This document shows positions 1 through 13,805 of a stretch of DNA of 64,000 bases, piece by piece. A model generated the notes under the pieces. It was given only the letters and a program-made list of their open reading frames with translations. It searched no databases and was not told the DNA's origin. The position numbers were made by a program, and so were the translations under genes. Within the stretch, counting starts at the first letter, position 1. Each line of letters opens with the position of its first letter. Source of the DNA: Epinephelus fuscoguttatus (lineage: Eukaryota > Chordata > Actinopteri > Perciformes > Serranidae); the NCBI RefSeq assembly GCF_011397635.1, contig NC_064753.1, positions 29,784,322 through 29,848,321 on the forward strand. Reading direction: 5' to 3'.

Positions 1-3000
1 CCGCCTCTTGGATTATGTATTGAAGAAACGGCTCTGTTGTCGGTGCCAGTCACACGTGGTTGCTGACATCTAATGTCACAAATGTGATTCTGTGTAGGGA
101 CTCGACATAAATCATTAAATTATTCAAGGTAAGAAACAAAACCACTTTGCAGTCCTCTCTCTATCTAGATATTTATCTTCAGCTTCAGTTTGCACATGTA
201 TTTGTGTGCAGTCTTCAACTGAATCATTCACAATCACAGCCGTACTAATCAATAACTTGGGTTTCTTGAGTCAAAAACATCAAAACAAGGATATAGTGTT
301 GACATATACACAGTACTACCGAGCTACTACTTACATCTCAACCTGTAAAACAGACATTTATGTGTCAATGCATGAAAAAAATATAATGAAATCAACATAC
401 ATGTAGTTTTTTGAGTTATACGAGTGATTTAACTTCAAATTTAAAAGAAGCATGAACATATTGAAGCTAGTCGCCACACAAAAAGCCACATAGTTTATTA
501 CAAAAACCTAACTTTGGTCCATTTTTAATTCTACAGCCACACATACTGTAAAATAATATGGCACCTATAAGCCTAATATAGCAACACAGCAGTGAGGCAC
601 AAGTGTAATTGTAAATATTTGTTCATTTGTAGTACACTGACAATTATTAATAATTCAGCAGAACAAAGGAAAAGTCAACAAAATATTATGTGTAACAGTG
701 CAGCACTCATCCTGGGAGAGGTCCTGTGTTAAAATCAGCTCAAGGTTCAGGAGAATGTTCGTTCCAAAAACAGGTGCTGCCTGACATCACTTGCATGTTC
801 CAGGGCCCCACAACATTCACCATCGGGCCAGATAAAGAAGAGAAAGAATGACTGGCATCTCATCTCACGGAGAGCCTTGAGAGGGCTTTTCACAATGTGG
901 CAGAGTTTACATGTACAGTACAAGTGTAACCACAATGTAAACAAGACTGAGCTCAACCCTAGCTGATAAAAGAAAGTGGCTGTCAGGTGAAAAGTGCAAT
1001 GTTTAAAGTGAAAATACCAGTTTTCTGACCTAACTTTTATCCTCGTGCATGCAGCAAATTAAGGTTTCTCTATGAACTGAGTGGAGTTTGATGTAAAGTA
1101 GCTGTGAATAGTGAGTAACCTGGGAATACACAGCAGCCTGTTTTTAGCTGAAGCTTCTCCTACTGTAAGAAATGTGTATAAACAACACTGCAGCTAACAT
1201 CATAAAAATATGCTCTCTCTCAGTGCTGTAACAAATGGAGTCCACGCTCCAGCGCTGGCATGCCATACCATTTTTTTCTCCAGCAAAACAAAAGGCTCAG
1301 AGTAATCCCTGTCCAACACAGGGGCAAAGTCTTGGCAGCGGGGCACCAGGGGCAAGGCTCTGTGGTTTGAGCAGCTCTCTCTCTTTCTCACACCAACAGA
1401 AACAAACTAAGGCGCCAAACTGCTCCACAACACACCACCCACTAACAGCCTCAACTCCTGTTTGTGTTCACACCACTTTCCTGTAGAAAAAAATCCCAGC
1501 AGGGAAAGGAAAACTCCCCACACTGTACCCACTAGCGCAGATCACTCTGCTTCTGCTTGCTACTTCCTGTTCCCTGCTGTATCATGCACACAGTGAAGAC
1601 AGTCTCACCTGCTGTGACTGTGAATCAGCGCAAATCAGCTGCTAGACCCGCTGTGGTGCCGCAGGTTCTGGAAATCCTCTCGGCATTATCAGGGCAGGAG
1701 GAAGACGCAGAGATGGTCTCTCGTAGCAGGCTGGCATCCGCAAAGAGAGTAAGAGTAAAGTGGAGCCGGCGGGATGGGAGCAGGAGGGGGAGCACTTTAT
1801 CTCTGCTTCCTCCTGTTCAAGCGTGCTGTCTGAGAGTTTCACCCCACGCTTGCTGGGTGGATGGTAGCGATCTAACTCCCTCCCATCAGGGGAATACCTC
1901 AGCTGCTTATCAGATCCGCCACCCTTTCCATTTTCTCCTTCCCTCTCTCCACCTGTCACTCCCTCTTTCCTAGTACTGGATGTGCAAAACATCTCTTTCA
2001 AGGAATCAGTAAGTTATGTAGCTGCTGCCGTAGAGAACATACTGTACCTTGGTCAATAATGTAGTCTTGAGCTAATTTTTCTTTTAGTCGGTTCAAGTCA
2101 AGACTTGCTACTACTGTCAGACTTCCTTGACTAATGAAGGTGTCATATGTTTGGATATATTTTGGTTATTGCTGGTCACACAAGAGTACCTCTGGTATCC
2201 TCTGAGGGGCAGCATTGCAACTAAAGTAATGAAGACAAGCAGGCAGTTGGTATTTTAGATTTGTCTCAATCAGTATGATAACCTCCTTTGGTTGGCCAAG
2301 TCATCTGCACACTAATGAGTTGCTCCATGTCCACTTTTAACATTCACAGTCAAAACAGTGAGCCTTAAAAACACAGCTGCAGCATTTACAGCAGCTCTTG
2401 GTAATTAATTCTGCTGGAACTATTCATATAAAGATCAGAACATTCACATCAAACACAAGACAGTGTACTCAAGTGTTGAGTATTTAAACCAGGATCCAGA
2501 AATACATGGCAACTTGTTTAACTTGTTAGGCTCCTTCAAGGGCACCTCAAGGTCGTTGGCGTCTACTTTTTGAAGCACTAGTTGCACAGTGACATTGACC
2601 TGTAAACTCTGCTTAGAGGGAATTGAAACTAATCCTGAGGAATGCGGCCCATAGGAGCAGGTGGTACCAACATACTATGAGCTTGCGGTAAATATTGAAT
2701 CTTGATAGACAACCAGGGCTCAGGGACCTAAAAAAGCAGCAGTTTGCAGTTTTGCCTGCAGCTCGTGAGTCATTTCTTTCCCACACATTTTTAATTTAGG
2801 AGCAGTTTAATTCAATGACACCTCTCTAACTACATTCAGACAATGTGATACACTCAAAGTGCTTTGAACGTGGGCAAGAGGAGCCTCTTGTCTCCCTCCG
2901 TGAAGCCTTTGTAATAAGCCTCACTGCATCAATGTGGTGTCTGAACACTCGAGCAGCAGGAGAATTAATGCAGGGCCAAGAACCAGCCAGTGAGAGCACC

Positions 3001-3492
3001 TGTTCCTCTTCTGTGGGCACAACATGAAATTAATATTCCATTCACAAGAGTGATGGAATAAAAAGTGGCAAATCAGATAATTAGTGAAGATGGTTTTTTT
3101 TTAAAGTAGAAATTGAGAAATTGATTTTAATGAACCACTGAAAACTTCTCCACACTCAAAGATACACACATGCAACAAACTTAGGTGGAAAAATAGATAT
3201 TAGGAAAAGCAGAACATTTCATACCTCCACATGGAGAACATTTAATATGTCAGATTTTTTATGTACAAGTTAATGTGACATCAAGACAACTCTTATCCTA
3301 CAAAACCTCATTTAAAACACAGGTAGATGGTTTTATTTTAGCGTCACTGGGCAAAACTCCCATAATACACTTGAAATGCATGAGAGCATATTGTTATTCA
3401 AGTGGTCTGAGTGAAAACTAGACCTCGGCACCTTTGCTTGGCTCTGTTTTCAGGCTTTCCAGCCTGTGACAGGAGACTTTAGACAATCATAA
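1..3492. other. plekha7 intron, mostly unassigned
   Basis: No supported gene. The 1600-2000 stretch is GC-richer and has a good minus-strand donor (CAGCAG then GTGAGA, exon side 1619), but no coherent coding exon with it. The rest is AT-rich with no repeat that I can name. Confidence 0.5.
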
Positions 3493-3493
3493 G

Positions 3494-4364
3494 CAGTGTT
3501 GGGCTCATTACTCTAAAAGTGCAATATATTACTGATTACTCGTTACTCTTTTCAAAAGTAATTACATTACTTTACTTATTACTCCCTTCTTTCTTTTCTT
3601 AACACTACTCGGTATATTACTTTTCCATTTGATTATTGCATATCTCCCAAAATTCAGATGTGTGCCTCTGTGTGAATGTCTGGGTAATTGCTGGTAAGTG
3701 TAGCTAAGGCTGGACAGCTCTTTTTTACCTGGGAATTTTCTTTTGCCTGTGACCGGTATTTTCCTGAGGCTCTGCCTGAAAGACGGAGAGTCACTCATGG
3801 AGCAACATTTCATCCACCACGTATCCAGCCACAAGCTTCATTACTTGTTTGTAGCTGCAGCTGTCCACATTTCAAATCCAGAAGTGGCTGTTTAGCCAAA
3901 GCCGACCTTTGCGGCCAAGAGTGGCTCAGCTTTGGTGGGATGTATTTCCTGGAGTTGTTGTGTTGTCGGTCGTAGTATCCGAGGTGTTTCAGGCCGGAAG
4001 TTTGAGAACGTGTTTTTTGCAGTGGAAAGAGTTTTAGTTCAACTATCTGCAGCAACAGTGTTCATGTCATCTTTCCTCCCGACAAAATCATGGGGATATT
4101 TCCAGTTGCTAAGGTAAGCGTTTCTCTCTTCTAGCTTGACACTTTGTGATGTGATGCAGCTTAACGATTAGGAAAATGAGTCAGCTGATGTGATTGTCAT
4201 ATTTCAAGTCAGTAGTGACGTGATAACAAAAGTAACATTGTAATGAGTTGTTTGGTTTTGTGGTAACTACAATATTATTATTGAAATTTTATAACTAATT
4301 AGTTACACTACCCCTTACTGGAAAAAGTAATATTATTACCGTGATGCATTACTGCCCAACACTG
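3494..4364. mobile_element. hAT-like non-autonomous DNA transposon
   Basis: The ends are inverted: CAGTGTTGGGC at the left and GCCCAACACTG at the right. Subterminal sequence is rich in TTACT/AGTAA repeats, as in common fish hAT miniature elements. There is no transposase frame. I could not confirm a clean 8-bp target duplication. Confidence 0.75.
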
Positions 4365-4401
4365 CTCCTGGGCCGTTAGAGCAGCTCCCAGTCATGTCAG
4401 T

Positions 4402-4764
4402 CACTGCTTGTCAGCTGCGGTCAAACTATCAAAATAGACAGCGTTGATCAAATGTGACTCAAGGTTCTGTTACTGCACTGCCTATTCCTCACCTCAAATG
4501 TTTTAATAAATATTTTCAGTGTACTGTTTAGCTGTAAAATGAGAAAGGTCGTGACCCGGCTGCCATGTTGGAAATAGTCAAGCTAGCACGGCAAGCAAGC
4601 ACCACACACTGGCTGGAGCAAACTTTTTCATTTTACAGCTAAGCAGTGCACTAAAATATATTTATGAAAACATTTGAGGTGAGGAATAGGCAATGCAGCA
4701 ATCTTGATTCATATCTAATCGGTGCTGCCTAGTTTGACAGTTTGACCATAGTTCACAAGCAGTG
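4402..4764. repeat. Large imperfect hairpin made from an inverted dispersed repeat
   Basis: The outer ends CACTGCTTGT and ACAAGCAGTG are exact inverted copies. Inner arms at about 4468-4546 and 4630-4704 are also inverted copies (CTGCCTATTCCTCACCTCAA against TTGAGGTGAGGAATAGGCA). The same arm sequence occurs singly at 11300-11370 and 33020-33090, so this is a fold-back copy of a repeat family. Confidence 0.8.
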
Positions 4765-7700
4765 ATTTATAGCTGATTGACTGATGGCTGTTTTCATGAT
4801 TCTTGAAAATGCCATTAGAAGCACTGTGAGGATGCAAAGGAGCGTGACGTCGTCACAGATTATCTGCTTTGTGTACTGCTGTCAAGATATAGACATTTAT
4901 TTGGAAAAAAAACAAAACTTTGTCCTATTTACTAAAAGGTTACCTACTGTAGCTTTAAGAGAAACACTAAGGTCCATGTTGAGCTGATAATTCCAGTGTA
5001 AACTGACTGATTAAGATGAGCCTGTGCAGCTGAACACAAACTCATCTCCTGAATCAGTGTGGTGTAATAAATATCATATAGAAGCCCACATTTGGCCTTC
5101 CATTGTACTCATGAGTGAAGTAAAACACAAATCAATGAGGTGCAATTCTTCTAATCTAATCTAAACACACAACGGAAATCATTTACTTTAGTTGGGCTGC
5201 TGCATTCATTTCCAGACCAATTCAATTAGCTGTAACAAATGTTTCATTAATATCAGCATGCTCTTAATACCCCGATATGTTTCTGCAGAATCCAGAGAAT
5301 AAGACAAAAGCAAGTCAAAAGAGGTCTGCAACACATGAGAGGTTAAATGAGATGCCTTGATCCAGTTCTGAAGTCTGTAATGACAGTCAATTCTGTGTGT
5401 ACGACACCCCACCCAGGCAGCATGAATGTGCGACAGGACATTACATCGTGAAAGAGAGCGATATCATGGACCTCCAGAAACACCCTGTAGCAAACCAGGC
5501 TTGGCAGGCAAAATTAATTAAGCCTTAATAACAGCGGTTTGCGCTCAGTATCCAGACGCAGGGAGCCATTAAGGAGATAAGCATTCTGCAGCAGGATTTG
5601 CACATGTTGACTGACCTTTATCAGTTTCATAGCAGAGCACTGCAGCAGCCTCGCTCAGCTTCATTTCCCTCAGATTTGTGGAGGAATTATCTATGCAGTC
5701 ACTCAACAAAGACTTATTGGGAGATTCCGCTGTCACTCAGAGTGGAACCGACTGAGGGAAACCGACCAAACACATTTCACAATGACTGGCTTTTCCCTGT
5801 CATTGCACTCATTGACTACTATCATCATCATCATCTTCATTGTTTACAACTGCAGACACCCCAAGCTGGGTTGACAGCACAACACAGTGATCACAGTCCT
5901 ACTGGAGAACAGTTCTATGCACAGTATTTTAAAAATAGCATCAATGAAATAGGAGAACCATGGCAAAAGCTGTGCTTTTATCGAGTATGTGGCCATCCAG
6001 CAAACCACTCAAGCAGCGCTGGGCACACAGTGGCAAAGTCAGGTTCAAACAGGCCCAAATGGAGAGCAGAGACAGGTGCGAGGACTTGCCAGTGTCTGTA
6101 CCCTGTCAGACAGAGGGTTTGGCAGAAATTGAAAGAGCTCTCACCCTATTAACATTCAACACACACATAGTTCTGACACAGCACATTTCATTGCAGTCAC
6201 AATGGTCCTTTAGGCCATGCCGGTCCAAAACATAAGCAAGGCAACAGCTAATTGCATTGCAGTGAATCCAAAACAGGCCCTGTGTTGGGCCAATAATACA
6301 AAATTAGGATGCAAGGAAATACTAGTCTCCATGCACAGAGACTATCTCTGAAAAGAACCACTGCTCTAAGTGAAAATGTTGTTATCTACGATCCTGGTCC
6401 AGGAACTAAAATGTTTTGCCAAAAATAGGTGTTGCTCATCAGTTACAACTCATTTCACGCCTGCTCAATTGGAAATTCTATTTTTCAAACTCTAAGTGGA
6501 CAGTAACAAGGACCATTGGAGGCTTAGCTCCACTGTACAAACAGAGAGTCTAAAACCCATATTAATAACTTCCTCACAGGAAGTGTTTGCTCTTTCTTGC
6601 ACTGTTATAAACTTGTTACAACCTGATATTGTTCCAGCAACTGCCTGCAGCAGTAGAGAAAATGCCGTGAGCGAGAGATGGATCCCAACAGGACTGTGGG
6701 CGCATCAGCACTTCTTTTGCTTCATTGGCACAAGTTTAGCTGACTGATAAATATTTATAAAGGCTGATTTGAAGTAATTCATCAAAGAAATTGTGGTTTT
6801 ATAATGCCTCCAACCATGACAATAAAATTACTTTCAAAAGCACTTATCTTAGGGATCAATAGCGACAGGGATATGCTGCGACAAAGGAGAAAAAAAAGTT
6901 GGGAAGTTTTCTGGGGCGAGCATTACTCTGGGGAATGAATCAATGAAGGGCCCCTGCAGCTTCGGGTCAATATTTAATACCACAGATTTATCCTGCACCT
7001 TACTGAATAATGATGACCCAGAGCAACCAGGAGTCATCTTTATTTCATCTCTTCATTTGTGCTAACAAGAATTGTCATAATCTGAAGTGCATGAATGTGT
7101 GTGTGTGTGTGGGTGTGTGTGTGTGTGTTATGGGGATTGCAAGGGGGAAAAAAGATGTTACAGTTGCACACTTAATCGAAATTGAAATGATGTATTCCTC
7201 AATGATAGCTTCACTGGCTTTTCCCACAGGCATTACTGAATTTCCCCTTTATTTATAAGTTTACATACCCAACCTATCAATAGGTTTGATTCTAAGAAAC
7301 CGACCATCTGCAGCAGCTTCTCAATGGGCTTAAACGCAGTCAATTGTGGCAGTCAATAATGCCTTTAAACATTGTGATGAATCTAAATTTAGAAAACAGG
7401 AAGCGCATGTTAAAGCTAGAGAGCAAAGAGAAGAGAAGAGACCAAGAGAAATAAAAATCATAAAACAGAAAGCATTGATTGTGACTCTGTTTTAATCCAT
7501 AGTGGATCTGACAGCTGACACATTAAGTAAAGCGACAAATCTAAAAGTTCTGAGTAAGCAGGAGTGAGGTACCCTAATCTATTGCACTGCTGCATCTGAG
7601 CTAAGTCTGATAAAACTTTATGTATAAAAATCCTGCCGTGTGTAATTCTAAAAATTGCGGCAGCATAGTTAGTCTGAAAGGTCTGACATCCAGCTTTGCA

Positions 7701-8834
7701 AATCTGTTCTCAGGGCACCTAAAAGCCACAGGAGAGAAAGTTTTGCGCAGCAAATTATCTCTTACCAAGACAAAACCCCACAATCAGCATAAGCATCACA
7801 TACCTGACAGTGCAAAAGAGACGAGAGACTGTCTGCAAAGCACATCAGGGGATGCTGTTAATCTCAAATGTAGCCCTTTCCTGCACATGGATGTTATCAG
7901 TGGAGCTCATCAACTAGTAGCAATAATTTTCTAATACACAGGTCTTTAAATGTCTAATGAATCAGACAAGATGACCGAAAACTGTTCAAATCTTTCTCTA
8001 GCCAACTCTGAAACAAATGAAATGAGAATAGTCTTTTCTCTCACGCCACAGTTTCCCCCCTCTGTGATCAGCACATCAATAGCGGAGGCTCAAACGCACT
8101 TTGCTTCCTTTCACTGACAAACACACACACACTTCTGACACACATACACAATCATACAGACACACCTCCACGGCACTGACTCGATCTTTATCATCAGAGG
8201 TCTGAGCCAATCTCAGATGACATGACAACATGAGCCACTTGCTTTGGGAAATCACAGGTTAATGAGAAGTAACATGATGACCTTTGTTCACATTCTCCAG
8301 AGGCTCTATGGGTGCTAGGCGTAGCTTTCAACTCTTGTAGTTCAGAAGGAGGAGGAGGAGTACTTTAGTGACTGACACCAAGGAATCTGACCATGAAAGA
8401 TCAAGTATGGGCGGGTCATCACAGCGTACATGGGCACAAAGTGAAAACAACACGTCAGCACTCAGCAGGACAACAGCAACAGCTGCCTGTCCTCTGTTAT
8501 TGTCCACACTGGATCTGTTAGACTGCAATGCTGCTTTACACTTTGAAGAAGAGTTTTTTTTTTAGTTTGAAATCCTTTTTCTTCTGCAGTTGTTACAATG
8601 TTGCCATGCAGCCATAAAATAAAATGGTAACATTTTATTCTGCAATCCAAACAAAAATGAAAACACTTGCATAAATGTCTCACCTATTAGGATGTTTCAG
8701 GGTTTTTCTTGTTTGTCTGACACCTACATGTCAAGTCACACTGAAGGCGAAACCATCAAGTCACCAAAATCCTGCCTAAAGCATGTATTTTTCATCTGTT
8801 TAAAAGCTTATTTACTGTGGTAGCACTTCCCCCA
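4765..8834. other. plekha7 intron, no gene seen
   Basis: Single-copy-looking intronic sequence. It has a GT microsatellite at about 7096-7130 and short CA runs near 8123-8160. The 5500-5600 stretch is rich in TAATTA and ATTAAG homeodomain-type cores and could be a conserved non-coding element. The open frame at 5598-6152 has no splice structure or domain. Confidence 0.5.
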
Positions 8835-8867
8835 ACAAATATGCTTAGCTGAACTAAGCATATTTGT
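8835..8867. repeat. Perfect 14-bp inverted repeat with 5-base loop
   Basis: Left arm ACAAATATGCTTAG at 8835-8848 and its exact reverse complement at 8854-8867 surround CTGAA. There is no gene here that it could terminate; its function is unknown. Confidence 0.85.
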
Positions 8868-9171
8868 GTTATTAATGTCATTACACCAACTCACTTTCAC
8901 GAGCAGTGATACCTAACGGGCTCGACTTACTGAAAATATGAGGTTGCAAATTGGATTTGACAGCTAAGACTATGCTGTGGTAGACAGGAGATGATACAGA
9001 AAAATAAGAGAGGAGGAACGAGGATAAGTGGCATATACACCTGAGGCAATTATGGCATAAAAAATTTGATCAAATCCTGCCATTCTGCATTTAAAGAAGG
9101 AGCTTGTCCCAAATTGTTGAATTCTACTGGTACCAGTAGGTGACTTGAGGGGGAATGAGGGGTGATTCTAG

Positions 9172-9703
9172 GGCAGGGTATCACTACCGAAATAACCCAG
9201 TACCAAGTAGTATTGAAACTTCTCCTGTCAAATGATACCTGCATTCAGTCTTTTTTGTGTCAGGGGTCTGATTGCAGACCGTCCAAACTCCCCAGCAAAC
9301 TTTCTGTTGCTACCATCTCCAGAGCCGCAGGGAGCCGCTACTTCCTGTGAAAGGTCAGTTCAACGTCTGCCTAGTTAGCACAAGCTAGCAGAGCAGCAGC
9401 TGCTAATATCCAACAAACACCCAGCTGTTAAACAGTCCCAACAAACTCACAACAACACCAAAATGGCTTGACTCTTTTGTTAAACCTGATAATAACCCAG
9501 CTACAACAGAGTTCACAGAGTTGGCAGTTCAGCGTGCTAATATGCCACCAAAGTGTTTGAAAGTATGGCTGTACTACACGCCTCTCCATACACATTATGG
9601 GATCAAATTAAGTACTCTACTGGTATGTTTATCATTTTAAGGATACTGGTATTGGTACTGGAATTGTAACTTTTCTGATTATACCCGCCCATCCCCCTTT
9701 GTC
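9172..9703. mobile_element. Decayed miniature DNA transposon (hAT-like)
   Basis: The ends are approximately inverted: GGGCAGGGTATCACTACC at the left, and GGGATGGGCGGGTATAATC as the reverse complement of the right end. Both have subterminal GGTACC/AGTACC-type motifs. The interior is non-coding and no clean target duplication was found. Confidence 0.45.
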
Positions 9704-10897
9704 GAAAAATGACCAAAATACCTAACCTGCCATCACTCTCCATCTCCACAGATGGAGTACATTCCATGTCCAGACCCAGATGCCATCCTATCTAGACCAG
9801 TATCTAATTGTGATGGAGCATTTCTATTTTATTTGGTGCAGCATTTGTAGCGCTGGTTTAGCAGTCCAGGAAACTCACAGACCAATACATGCATTGTAAA
9901 TCATCTCACATGGTGCTACTCAGCCAATCAGATATGTGCATGACAATCAGCACTGAGACATGAGTCAGTGAGTGAGATACACTCACAGAAGAGAGATGAA
10001 ATGAGAGAAAAGAGTGTGAGAATAAGTGAGTCAGAAAAAAATAATTTTACTTGCCATGTTCTCTAGAGAGAAAAGTTGATAGTGAAAACAGAGCTTAAAG
10101 CTTTCCTGTGGTGCTGAAGTAGTGGATGGATTTGTAATATGAGTCAGTTTCATCTTTGATCTATAATCTTCTCTGAGCAAGGAGGTTGGGGGTCATAGTT
10201 TTGTCCTCCTGTTAAAAATTAATAATGTCCTACTGACTGGTACCGTAGTTTTCATTTGACCAATGCCTTTGCTGATCATTCTTTTTTAAAAATTGTTGGT
10301 GCTGTTCATTTTATAGATCAAAGGGTCAGCAACTTTTTTGATATGATATACAATATAATGTCAATCCCTTGCTGCTCAAAATGCTCCACAAAAACTTTGG
10401 CTACGTCCTCACCTTTAGTTGTTTGAGGCATTGGTTTTAAGCAGCAGAGCTCATCTCTTACATTTAGATCACCACCAAACGTGGTATGTCTCGATGAGTT
10501 CTTCTTTTTTTTTTTTTTTTCCTTGCCAGCAGTTTATGGAGTTTAATTTGCAGGTTGGGTAACTGATCAGTTGATCCAATCAGAGCTGATCAGATCGATG
10601 GATGAGAGGAGCAGCTGTTGTAGCATGTACTTTGCGCAGTGAACAGTTAAGTTTCATTTTCACTGGCCTGCCGTTCTGCTGCCTTGTCTGTGCCCTGAGT
10701 ACAAGTACAATGAATAACCGAACAGTAGGTTTATGTATTCCACTTTTAATGATCGGTCCAGCTCCAAAAATTGAAAATCAATACATGGTGGCAGATGTTG
10801 TTATCGTGACAGGCCGCCATGGATGAATGTGTGGGAAACCCTGCACTTAAACATTTCAGAAAACTCTCTTGCACACTTACTGCAAGTGTGCCTTTAG
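9704..10897. other. plekha7 intron, no gene seen
   Basis: AT-rich intronic sequence with a poly-T run at about 10503-10520. No exon, RNA gene or named repeat is recognised. Confidence 0.5.
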
Positions 10898-11654
10898 TTA
10901 AAGAAGTACTTTACCACTGGATGAATGGCTTTTTGATAAAACTAGGATGTCTATGCAGTAGAAAGACTTTTTCAAATTGAATTTTCAAATTGGTGCTACA
11001 GAATGAGAGAAATCCAAATAAAGGACACTTATGCTCGAGAGGGAGAAAACTTACAGCTACCAGAATGCATTGCAGCACACAAAACCTGTAAACGCAATCG
11101 CCTGTGGGTGACAGGACGAACATGTCCGTTTGAAACAATGGTGGCCGACAGTCTCGTAATTCGAGTTAATTAATAAGCTTAAACATGTTTCCGAGGCAAC
11201 AAATAGGCAACTCAGTGGCAGAATCTCTGTTTTCACCGTGCAGGAAACAGTATGGCACCCACTTTGTGTTCACAAATTCTAGCTACTACAGCTAAACAGA
11301 GCACTAAAATATGTTTCTTAAAACATTGTAGGCGAGAAATAGGCAATATAGTCACATAATCTTGATATATGCCTAGCCTAGTTTTAGCATTTGATTGGAT
11401 TTCAGTACGAGTTTAAGAGAGAGGGGTAGGTCTATCTGTTACAGTAGCAGCATGGGTGGCGGGCAATACGAAAATGCGGAAGTACAGCCTGTAGTTTGAG
11501 CAACAGGCCGAGAGTTAATGAGTTTCGCCAGGGGACGAGAAGGGATGGCTGGGCGCTGGTTAGATTGAGCGAAGTTTACCATAGTTCATTTACACACACT
11601 ACCCAGTCTGTTTTGAAACAAAGCTGGTTAAAAATTGGCAGAGTATCCCTTTAA
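10898..11654. mobile_element. TTAA-flanked miniature element (piggyBac-like ends)
   Basis: Begins TTAAAGAAGTACTTT and ends GAGTATCCCTTTAA, giving TTAA at both ends and partly inverted termini (TTAAAGGGATACT type). The internal motif GAAATAGGCAATA and the end motif CAAAGCTGGTTAAAAATTGGC are shared with the copy at 33018-33384, and the internal motif with the hairpin at 4402-4764. No transposase frame. Confidence 0.65.
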
Positions 11655-13805
11655 GCATGCTTGCCCTCGGTTGCTGACCCCTGTTATAGATTATCCTGAC
11701 TGTGTAGTGCATGGAATGTCAAATTTCGCAAGTAGATTTAATGGCTATCATTGTGTGCTCTAACCTGTTTTTACTATCTGACCTTTGCAGCAGACAAGCA
11801 CGGGCAAGAAAGCTGTTGCTATACAATAAGCAAACTAGTCGGCTTGGGAGTCAGTCCAGAGAGAGCAGATTGAGGTGTGAGTCCAAACATATAATTCCAG
11901 GTCAGGTAGAAGGCAGCGAGTCCTGATAAAGGAGCTCTTGACTGACACAGTCTTGCAGATGGAAAAACAAACTGAGGGAATCTGACAAGAATGAAGCACA
12001 GATAGCAGCAGCAGGCCGGATGATCCGCAATGGTCCCTAATTAGAATGACTGTAATCAAATCCATGTAATTATGCTTCATTTCAACCACAAAATTATTTT
12101 CTGCTTTGCCTTTCCTACACTGACGCAGCTCTTCCTTCTCTCACTGACATGATGAAATGATGGGCAGGCAGACAAGAAGACATCCTGGCTCATTCCACTG
12201 CATCTCCATTGTGGAAGATTTCCAAAAATGTAATTGGGATATGTCTGATATGATCAGCCATTCAGATGCACTGAAGCACAGTCTTCATTTGCGAGTCTAA
12301 TGACGTCTGAGATTGCCATACACATAGGAATCACAACCATCAAACAAAATGGCCCTTTCAAATCTACCCCGAATAATTAAATCAAACATCAAGTATCCCA
12401 TCTAAACTGGCAAAGTAGATCAAATTTGTTTCTTTTACAACCTGAGACTGCACACTGCCTTCGGCTAAAGAGCAAGAACATCTGCTTAAGTGTTGAACAT
12501 TCAGTATATCAGCGGCTAAATGCAAAGTCCAACCCACACTGCAAAGCCAAACACAGCTAATCACTTAGCTGTGCAATGTAGGACAGAAGGGGATGTGAAG
12601 TACGGGGGAATGTTAAAGCTGAAAATCTCAGGCAGGAGGCAGACGGACGGCTTGAAAACTGCAAGCTTCAGGCAGGAAGGACCAGAGGGAATGGTGTACG
12701 GAAAGCCCTGGTGATAGTGCTGTCATATGTAGCTAAACAAAACAAAACCGCCACATGACCTTACTGTACATTAGCACAACAAAACCATATGTAGGATGTC
12801 AAATAGTGACACAGCAATATCACCAAATATCTAAAAAGAGTCAGTTTCATTTCAAATAAAATGTGCCAATGAAGACCATTCTCGTAGTGTGAAATGGTGC
12901 TAACTGATTAAACTTTTATTAACATCCCTAAGAAAGAGACTTAAGTAGTAATTCATTTGAATTTGACCGACTCACCCTTGAATCCCTTCAGGGAGCTCCA
13001 CCCACGTGTAGGAAGCTTAACTAGCAAAACGATCATTGCACTGTCAGCAGAATAAAAACGGAGAGTATTAGAGAGCTTGAGGTTCAACAAAGAAAGAATC
13101 AGGCAAGATAAAGAGATGTTGGGTCTCCCCCTCCTTCTACTCGACCTCATTGTACTTATCCAAAAGCTCCATCTGGGTTACTTATGAACCAAAACAAGGC
13201 AGTGTGGAAAGATATGATTCCTCCCAGATCAGAAACATCCTGTACACACCCCATATTTCCATCAATCCCAACCACAAAACATCTCACACACCAAAGCATT
13301 TAAGAGCAGCAGAGCACTGTAACACATCGAGACTGGCATTAAGATCAAGAGGCAAAAAAGCCCCCAAAAAGCAATTTAACATAAACATAATAACTTCCAT
13401 GTTATTAAGTAATGTTTTAAATTGGAAAAGGGCTTTTGGATGAACTCTTTACATTTGCTCTAACTGTTGTAGAGAGCAAATACAGATATTTTTCAGGAAT
13501 ACTTTTCAGTTTTGTCATTGTGTCTGAATGTCTTCAATAAGAGGAGACATAGAGACATTAAAACATAGTGTTAAGTGTGTACGTAGTGTGAAGTATCCTC
13601 CTGGAGGGCAGAGTAAAAGTTGAAAAATCTAGCCAAAATTACATTAAAAGCAGCGAAACGTCAAAAATGAGCAGCCCAGATTGCAGTCAATGTATCTAAA
13701 ATGTAGAAGCAAACATGTAAATTGAAATAATTCAAAACAGTCTGACAAAATATTGTTTGTTATGAGAATGCAAACATCTGCACCTCATTATTACTTAATT
13801 TAGTC
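11655..13805. other. plekha7 intron, no gene seen
   Basis: Intronic sequence without recognisable exons or repeats. Short open frames on both strands show no coding bias or splice signals. Confidence 0.5.

Noticed and set aside
1557..2001. Overlapping long frames on both strands
   Set aside because: Both strands are open because the stretch is GC-richer. Neither product has recognisable features, though the splice donor at 1619 is noted separately.
5598..6152. 184-codon open frame on the plus strand
   Set aside because: No domain, no splice signals, no codon bias, and a His run caused by a CAT repeat; it lies in an intron on the opposite strand.
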